Assembly: GCA_031216915.1 (NCBI GenBank) | Contig: CM062292.1 | Coordinates: 69,614,790 to 69,678,789 of the forward strand | Length of the DNA stretch: 64,000 nucleotides | From: Pictodentalium vernedei | Lineage: Eukaryota; Mollusca; Scaphopoda; Dentaliida; Dentaliidae | Direction: 5' to 3' | Shown here: piece by piece, positions 57,574-64,000 of the stretch | Layout: each line of letters starts with the position of its first letter | Position numbering within the stretch: position 1 is the first letter of the stretch | Program-made: the position numbers and the translations under genes | The notes under the pieces: generated by a model | What the model was told of the DNA's origin: nothing | Database searches by the model: none | What the model saw: the letters and a program-made list of their open reading frames with translations, nothing else

Positions 57574-59148
57574 CCCTTTACTCAACGAATCGCCCGCATC
57601 CGCCCGTGTAATATGCAGATTCAGCAGCTGGAAAAATAATTATTTTTCAAAAAATTTCAACAAAACCAGATCATGTCAATGAGGGGTCCCATGATATGGC
57701 TTTGTTGACATTTTTCAAAAAAAATTATAAAACGATATTTAAATTAATAAATTTAGGGGATAACTATGTTGTATTTGATTGTTTGGGGCCGTAAACGATA
57801 GTTTTACTGTTGCAAATTTAGTTTTGCCGGCGATGCGTTAGCAGAGCTGGTAAAATGGATATTTGCGACAGTAAAACCATCGTTTACGGCCCCAAACAAT
57901 CAAATACAACATAGTTATCCCCATTCTAATATAATTTGGCTGAAAACTAAGATAGTATTGGCCTCCCCAACTATAAAACAATGCCTTATTGAAGACAACA
58001 ATTTAAATCTAAAAATACAGCCTTTGTGACGTCATTTGGGAGTTCCGAACAAAATCACTAAATATTTTTTATGCTGCCACTATACAAATAGTTCCAAATG
58101 TTTTATTCATTTTATCACCAATAACAAAATATATTTATATTTGAACTGATGACATTTATCATGTTTAAATGTTTGTGACAATCTGAAAACAAAATACGCC
58201 GGCTGCTTTCCCTGTTCAAAGTTTAGAGTTCACATAGTGATTTTTCAGTCTGAGTCGGAAAGCACTCGAGGATTTACCATTAAAGTTAAAAATATTGAGA
58301 TCATTGATTGGAAGCCTGTGTTTAACAGTAATAATTACTTATGGTTACAGAACAGTTGTTCATTTTAAATTGTTTCTGGGAAGTCATGTCGAGTGGACTT
58401 GGGCGACTGGTAATGACATAATTGTTGCAGAACGAATAGTTCCCTCTCTCACTCTCAGGCTCAGTGGTGAACGCGTTTCTGCAGTTGTACATGTTGGTGC
58501 CACGAACGCAGGTGACAAATTAGAAAATGAAAGGACCGCTTGCACTTTAAGTCGATGTTATAACATCGCTAGTGGATCGGTCAGAAATTTTTGGCCTTGG
58601 ACAATTAAAATTTTTATTGCCAGTTGTCCGAATTCTGGTTTTCTATTTTGCACATAGAGTCCATAAATTCTTCATCGTACGAAAAAATTGCTATTTGTAA
58701 ATTATCAGAATATCACTGACTGGTTCCACACGGCCGTCAAACTTATGCCTGTCGGAATCAGTTTTTTCAACTCTCCTTTCATTACTCAGCAGTCTCTGCC
58801 AAACCTGCCAAACCTCTTCCACATTAATATTAAACTTTCCATCTTCATCCATATTAATTACAGTTAATTACAATTTACAAGAAAGATAGAAAACAGTTTT
58901 ATTTTACAGAAAGTCAACGCGTTCACAGCGTTTGTTCACCTTGGATATGGTAGTCAATGACTCCAAATGGAACGAAAATAGAATGCCCACGAATACATCT
59001 TGACTTTCCTGAAATAGTTTTTGAATACACAAAATTTGCGACAGGTTACGCCGATTTTACTGTCGCAAATTTTATTGATTAACCAATCAAATTTTGAGAT
59101 TTATAGTAATTGTATTAGAATTTGATATCGTCTGCGTTGGGTAAAGGG
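57574..59148. mobile_element. piggyBac-like palindromic MITE, copy P5, with 1.36-kb insertion
   Basis: TTAA is at 57570-57573 and 59149-59152; the ends are CCCTTTACTCAACG and GTTGGGTAAAGGG. The right arm is split: after about 57755 an unrelated insertion runs to about 59119 and then ATTTGATATCGTCTGCG resumes. The insertion opens with a 55-bp inverted repeat (57756-57811 against 57868-57922). Confidence 0.8.
57756..57922. repeat. Long hairpin, about 55-bp arms
   Basis: GGGGATAACTATGTTGTATT... is mirrored at ...AATACAACATAGTTATCCCC with one mismatch and a 56-base loop. Shorter related pieces (ACTGT[T/C]GCAAATTT) recur at 59050-59075 near the other end of the insertion. Confidence 0.88.
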
Positions 59149-59152
59149 TTAA

Positions 59153-59317
59153 CCCTTTACCTAACATGAAAGGCAGACAGTACTTGCAAACAAAATTCTT
59201 AAATAACTAAGTTTTCTCATTTTTTGCATCAAAAACTTAGCTTATGACCCCTCATTGGAACAAGCACAATCAGCTTGTTCCATTGAGGGTCATAAGCTAT
59301 GTCTTGTGGGTAAAGGA
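59153..59317. mobile_element. piggyBac-like palindromic MITE, copy P6
   Basis: The ends are CCCTTTACCTAAC and GTGGGTAAAGGA, with the foldback centre GGAACAAGCACAATCAGCTTG. It shares the left TTAA (59149-59152) with P5 and has TTAA at 59318-59321. Confidence 0.85.
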
Positions 59318-59439
59318 TTAATGAGAAATTCAAAAATATATCTTTCGATTTTATGAGAAATTCTAAAAAGTACACAACAGGTTAAGAGTTAGCCCAAAGT
59401 TTCTTTGGCAGAAACTTTTCTTGTCCTGCATTTGCTTTT

Positions 59440-59830
59440 TATATGCCCATTGAAAAATGGGACATTTTATATGAAAGGTCTGTCAGTCCATCTGTCCATT
59501 TGGCCATCCTTCCATAAACTTATTGTCAAGAAGTTTTCTCAGTTGTCTTTAAGCCGATTTTTTCCAAACTTTGCATGAATAATAACCACAATAGGAACCT
59601 CTGCACCTGTGATTTTGAGGGTGATTGGAGTAACCCTTCCAAGTTATGGGCCGTGGACTTGCTCTCTGAAGTCCACAAACTTTTCTTTTGTCTGGTGGTT
59701 TTCTCAGTCGTGTTTCAACCGATCATCTCCAAACATGGCGTGAATAATAATCACAATAGGAATCTGTGCTTTGGCGGCTCATTTGAATAACCCTTTCAAA
59801 GTTATGGCCAGGTGGACTTGGATTTTGTGG
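59440..59830. repeat. Two-unit tandem repeat headed by a CCCATT foldback
   Basis: It starts TGCCCATTGAAAAATGGGACA. Two units of about 165 bp then share CAAAC.TTGCATGAATAATAA, CACAATAGGAA and CC.TTCCAAGTTATGG. The organisation resembles 20784-21590. Confidence 0.65.
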
Positions 59831-60081
59831 AAAAAGCTTATGTACTTACATGTAGTCTATATGTTTGAAGAACTTCATGAAGCTTTTATGCTATGCATTG
59901 TCAAGAATCATTTATTCCTTTTTAAAAATTGCTCTACGGGCGTGTTTCCTGTATGCTACTGCTACAACTCATATTGCTCAACAGGCATATTTAGCCATGC
60001 CAGTGATTGCTCTTGTTTATATAGTTATTGTCTCTGTGGAAACTCCACGCAATGTTTTAATGATAACCTACTTGCCATGTA

Positions 60082-60511
60082 CAGTGGATCCCTGTTAATT
60101 GAATAGCCACTTTGCCAATGAAAGTTATTCAATTAACAGGAATATTCAATTAAGAGGGAATGTGTCACTTTCCTGCATTCTGGAGATAAACTTAGCATTT
60201 ATTCTATTATATCTTGTTTGACAGAGCTCCATGAGCTCTGTCAAATAAGATATAGTAGATTAAATGACTGTGTTGGATGTACTGAGGCCAAATAGGTCTA
60301 TAAACAAAGGAAAACTGGAGAGAGTCAGGGTAATTTCTCAACAGGTTACAAGATTTTTTTATTCAATTAACAGGAGTTTACTCCATAACCTATATTCAAT
60401 TAACAGGTCAAATTTGTACTGAAGGTATGGTTAATGTTTTTTTGTTGGGAAATTATATTCAATTAACAGGTTTATTCAGTTAAGAGATATCCAATTAAGT
60501 GGTCTCCACTG
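60082..60511. mobile_element. MITE family T, copy 2 (430 bp, intact)
   Basis: It starts CAGTGGATCCCTGTTAATTG and ends AGTGGTCTCCACTG with TA on both sides (60080-60081, 60512-60513). The centre is GACAGAGCTCCATGAGCTCTGTC with TTATATCTTG arms. Tc1/mariner (pogo)-type by TA duplication and CAGT ends. Confidence 0.9.
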
Positions 60512-60635
60512 TACTATAAATTCTGAAATTGATAGAATATCGGAATAAATAATATAAGTAAAATAAAAAATATGATTTTGAAGCTTCACCCTTAAGGGCC
60601 AAATTCCAATGTTGATAACCTTTTAATGCAAAGGA

Positions 60636-60830
60636 ACAGGTGCCCCAACATGCATTGTTTGGGTAAACTCAAAACTTGTTTTCTAAGTATCTTGTCAGTT
60701 GTCTCTCAGCATGTCTTGGCTGCCTCTGTAGGTAGCCAAAACTTGACTAGAAACAACTGCAAAGCCACTGGAGGTTTACTTTCAAAGTATACGGAAATGT
60801 ATAAAAATCTTCAGGCTCTTAAGGATTAAA
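60636..60830. repeat. Interspersed repeat family R, copy 3
   Basis: AACAGGTGCCCCAACATGC, CATGTCTTGGCTGCC with GGTAGCCAAAACTTG, ACAACTGCAAAGCCAC and ATAAAAATCTTCAGG follow the order of copy 1. Confidence 0.68.
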
Positions 60831-61212
60831 CTGGTTTCTGGTACTGGTACAGAATTGTAATTACAAAACAAGATGGAGAATTTTGTCTGGATCACAGCTG
60901 GGTTCTGATCTGGATGAAATTATCTTTCTGGTTTTCTCCTCACAGCAATGAAAAATCTCACCCATTGGCAAAGAAATGAACATTGAATCTGAAATGTTAT
61001 TTTATTTGGTTTTCTTGAAGCGGTCTTGATTTCTTGAAGCGGTCTTGATTTCCTAACATTTTATTACAAGTTCTCGACCTATGGTGTGTAAGTGTGTTAC
61101 AACCCAAGACAGTCGGACTGAGAAAAATACCTCTTTCGTGATCACACTACTTTAGTAAGGGCTCAATCAATAAGCTTAGAAATTGAACTCTAAACGAAAA
61201 ATTAGATGTCAG

Positions 61213-61231
61213 TTTTCCTTAATATTTATAC
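61213..61231 (+). promoter_or_regulatory. U12-type branch site and AC 3' splice site
   Basis: TTTTCCTTAAT at 61213-61223 matches the U12 branch consensus TTCCTTRAY, 8-10 bases before the terminal AC at 61230-61231. There is no polypyrimidine tract between them, as expected for a U12 intron. Confidence 0.87.
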
Positions 61232-61357
61232 ATTTAAAGATGCTGAGGTGGCTTTGAATACAGCTGACAAAATCTGTAGAGAAAGAAGTAAGATGAAAGG
61301 TGTTTCATCACAAGAGACTGAAGATATGGAGATAAAGATAGCATTATCTCAGGCAAG
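61232..61357 (+). CDS. TTC23-like gene, exon 5
   Basis: The first base completes the Lys codon left open by exon 4, giving ALKK-FKDAEVALNTADKICRE, which closes the TPR helix begun in exon 4 as in TTC23 proteins. It continues RSKMKGVSSQETEDM and EIKIALSQA and ends two bases into an Arg/Ser codon at the donor GTAAGG (61358). 126 nt. The rest of the protein (further TPRs) must lie beyond 64000. A T-family MITE begins 18 bases after the donor. Confidence 0.92.
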
Positions 61358-61375
61358 GTAAGGAGACAAGTTAAA

Positions 61376-62643
61376 CAGTGGAGCCCTGTTAATTGAATGA
61401 CCACTTTACCTGTGAAAGACATTCAGTTAACAGGAGTAAGTACAGTGGTTGTAGACTGGTCATAATCCATGCGTGAACAGTGATGTCCACGCATGCGTTT
61501 GCCAGGTAATAAAAATCATAATCTGCAAAATTTCAATTAACGAAACACTGGGTTGTACCCGGTGCTTCATTAATTACATTTTTGATGATTATTCCTATAA
61601 TTAGTGTTTGGAATCTAATATTATTCCATCTGTGGAAGTGACCAGTCCACAGCACGCGCAGCTGTACTGTTTTCATTTATCAGGAATTTGGTATTTTTCC
61701 TATATGCTAGTATTAAAATGCCAGTGTTAAATAAGCATTTATTCTATTAAATATTGTTGACAGAGGTAATGGAGCTCTGTCAAACAAAATATAATAAATT
61801 CCTATATTGTGTGTGTGTGTGTCCCCACCCCACTGCAGTCCTGACCAAAATTTCGTATAGTTGGAAATTCGGAGGGTAAGTCATGAGTAGTTTGTAAATT
61901 CCATCAGCCTGGATTTTAGAGTTTCTCTGGTGATGCTGATGTCTCCGTTACTTACCAAAATTCCAACTCGGTTTCAAATCGGCAAAAAATCCAACTGTTT
62001 CTATTTAGAACTACTGTGAAGGCAACATCAAGCTTTATAAGTGTGCACGATGTCAATCGGTATGAGATTTCCATAGTATGTTTACTTATCATAATAAAAA
62101 AAAATCCTCGAAATGCACTTCAAGAAAATCACATCATGTAAAATCGTTATCCCGAGTTAATGCCATCATTCACAGTTACAAAATGATGAAACATCCCAAA
62201 TTGATCATTCCTGCATAAGATCTGATTTAATGATAGGACAGTGTGAATTGCTCAAAGTTCTCAGATTGAGCATTTCTTTAGCACAAACACATGTACATAT
62301 TCAATTCCCAGAATAAAAACAAATAATAATAACCTGATAATTAATTCATAAATATTGGCAATTCAGTTACTAGAATCAATTTTATGCCCCCTTTCATGGC
62401 CTCATTTACAAAATTTTTCTTGGTAGTGAATTTCCAATTAGGGGGAGGGACTGGGAGGGGATTTCCCACACCCCCAATCGGAAACCTCTAGCCACATCCC
62501 TGCTCCCAATTCTAGGAGTTTACTCTCATCTACAAACAGGTCAAATTTGCACAAAGGGTATGATAAATGGGTTGAAGTTTGGAAAGTATATTCAATTAAT
62601 GGGAATTCAATAAAGAGATATACAATTAAGTGGCCTCCACTTT
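61376..62643. mobile_element. MITE family T, copy 3, interrupted
   Basis: It begins CAGTGGAGCCCTGTTAATTG and ends TTAAGTGGCCTCCACTTTA. Pieces of the centre (GACAGAGGTAATGGAGCTC, CAAACAAAATATAATA) lie at 61760-61800. About 650-700 bp of foreign sequence lies after that and some more between 61440 and 61730, so it is longer than the 430-bp type copy. Confidence 0.7.
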
Positions 62644-62920
62644 ACTATGAATGCAAAAGCAGTCTCTTTCTCGATCCCATCATGATAGTATCTCTCTCTA
62701 ATGACAATACATTTTCACTTGAAGATCAGGATTTCCTAACCCCTTCTTTACCAGTTAAATTCCAGATTGTGTCGGCATGAAAAAAAAATTCATTGAGAAA
62801 ATGATTCGGTGTGTTACTAAGTAGCAGGAAGCTACATATAATTTCGCCTTGTCATCTTCATCTCCCCCACACATGCACACTCCAAAAAGAAAAAAACAAT
62901 TGATTCTGAAGTATTTACAT

Positions 62921-64000
62921 ATTTTTATACTGTACCAATGACCCAGACTTATCTGGTGCTAACTCTAACAAAACCAGGGCCAAACACAAATTTTGCCCCC
63001 AATCCCCAAAATTTGCATCCAAAACAAAAAGAAATCATGTCCTAAAGGACCTCCATACTACGCCTCTACTGCGCATGCGCAGTGACGCAGTCGTCCCGAA
63101 ATTGGTGCCAATTATCATTCTCTGTTTGGCCCTTCATCAGTCAACATCTCACTGATCTTTGTGCTTGTAAATCTCAGTTTAAAGGATGCCAGACACGTAA
63201 TTGTTGGAGAAAATGTGATTCTAAGGAGGATAGAAGGAGGAGAGGAAAAAGAAGTGGCAAAAAATAATCAGGGCTGTACTTAAAATTTTTTGATGAAATT
63301 ATGTTAAGTTGCCTATTTTCGAGGCATGGGCCTCTTGTTGTCATTCTTGCTAATTGTTGCACTGCTTATTCAGTGTTTCCTCTCCCCTAGCCTTCTAAAG
63401 TCCCCCCTGGCAATTCTCCCATGCTTTTGGCATATTTTTGAGAAATTTCATTTCTAAAATTTCCTGGGAGAGTTGCTTGGTTACAGAATGTTTTCTGTTA
63501 TTTTCCCCATAGTTACGTTTTCACCCATGGGTGTATAACGTTTGTGTTCTGCATCTTCCATCTGATGTTCTACAGATTCTCCCCTGGGAGTCTCTGTTTT
63601 GCATCAGATAGAGTGTAATTGATGACTGATTCCGGGCCAGTTTTTTCAGTGCCTGGAGTCATGTTTTCTAGTGTGTTTACACTGTTTGTTTTCATTGGCA
63701 ACAGCCTTTTTTGAGGGGGGCTGTTTGCCTTTGTGGTAGTTTATCTCATTATAAGATACATTTATATTATCCCAAAGTGTCTCATTAATTATTTTATATA
63801 AATTTAAAATTTTTGACCACACTTTGCCATCGGATCCATCGGGGCTCAACGTTACTTTTCAGCAACTTGGGCTTCTCTGAAAAAATATTTTTTCAAAATT
63901 ATTTTGTTTTGCAATTGTTTTTTCATTTATTAATGGATCATGTCATTATGTATCTTTGTGTCAGGGGTTTTTGCGAGTAACTAGGACTTATTGTTGTTCT
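62921..64000 (+). mobile_element. DIRS-E: left part of a family-2 DIRS element, continues past window
   Basis: It starts ATTTTTATACTGTACCAATG and follows the left terminal repeat and leader of DIRS-C, including ACTGCGCATGCGCAGT at 63068-63083 and GATTCTAAGGAGGATAGA. The Gag start has not been reached by 64000. Confidence 0.88.

Larger units (their letters stand above)
54486..61212 (+). other. Body of the U12-type intron
   Basis: Apart from the elements listed separately (hairpins, MITE copy 6, SINE copy 2, P5, P6, tandem repeat, T copy 2, repeat R copy 3) it holds no gene. The span 54670-56140 has only a G run at 55345-55363; 57923-59060 and 60830-61200 show nothing recognisable. Confidence 0.6.

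Noticed and set aside
58295..58657. 120-codon frame in the insertion of P5
   Set aside because: It shows no recognisable domain and no splice or start context; kept as unexplained intron sequence.
1..64000. Endogenous virus
   Set aside because: The RT/RNase H sequence is followed by tyrosine recombinase, with no integrase, protease or envelope frames, so these are DIRS retrotransposons.

Overview
The window is nuclear DNA of a non-vertebrate animal. Coding exons are short and lie far apart with canonical splice sites, and the introns are AT-rich and packed with mobile elements: DIRS-type tyrosine-recombinase retrotransposons, hAT, piggyBac-like, PIF/Harbinger-like and Tc1/mariner-like non-autonomous elements, tRNA-derived SINEs and a LINE tail. 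No bacterial operon, CRISPR array or rRNA gene is present. The phylum cannot be fixed from sequence alone.

One host gene is recognisable. Five + strand exons (4665-4813, 19362-19536, 45802-45925, 54319-54475, 61232-61357) join in phase and encode the N-terminal part of a TTC23/TTC23L-family tetratricopeptide protein, a ciliary-base protein in vertebrates. The protein starts with an acidic low-complexity segment and runs into TPR helices. Its 3' exons lie beyond the window. The intron between 54475 and 61232 has the hallmarks of a minor-spliceosome (U12-type) AT-AC intron.

Layout: 1-4.6 kb holds a decayed DIRS copy (A), a LINE tail and four copies of a TA-flanked MITE. 4.8-19.4 kb (intron 1) holds a hAT-type element interrupted by a DIRS element (B), and a sister hAT copy interrupted by another transposon that itself carries a piggyBac-like palindrome. 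19.5-45.8 kb (intron 2) holds a C-rich minisatellite, DIRS C (with SINE and hAT insertions), DIRS F, a Harbinger-like element and DIRS C'. 45.9-54.3 kb (intron 3) holds a Tc1 transposase relic and DIRS D. 54.5-61.2 kb (the U12 intron) holds MITEs, hairpins, a SINE and piggyBac-like palindromes. The end of the window enters DIRS E.

The DIRS copies form two families: 1 (A, B, F) and 2 (C, C', D, E). The near-complete copies show inverted terminal repeats and an internal complementary region equal to the reverse complement of both ends joined, the diagnostic DIRS layout. All seven copies lie on the + strand, in sense with the host gene where they are intronic. Every copy is coding-defective. C and C' share the same defects at different sites, which implies mobilisation in trans.
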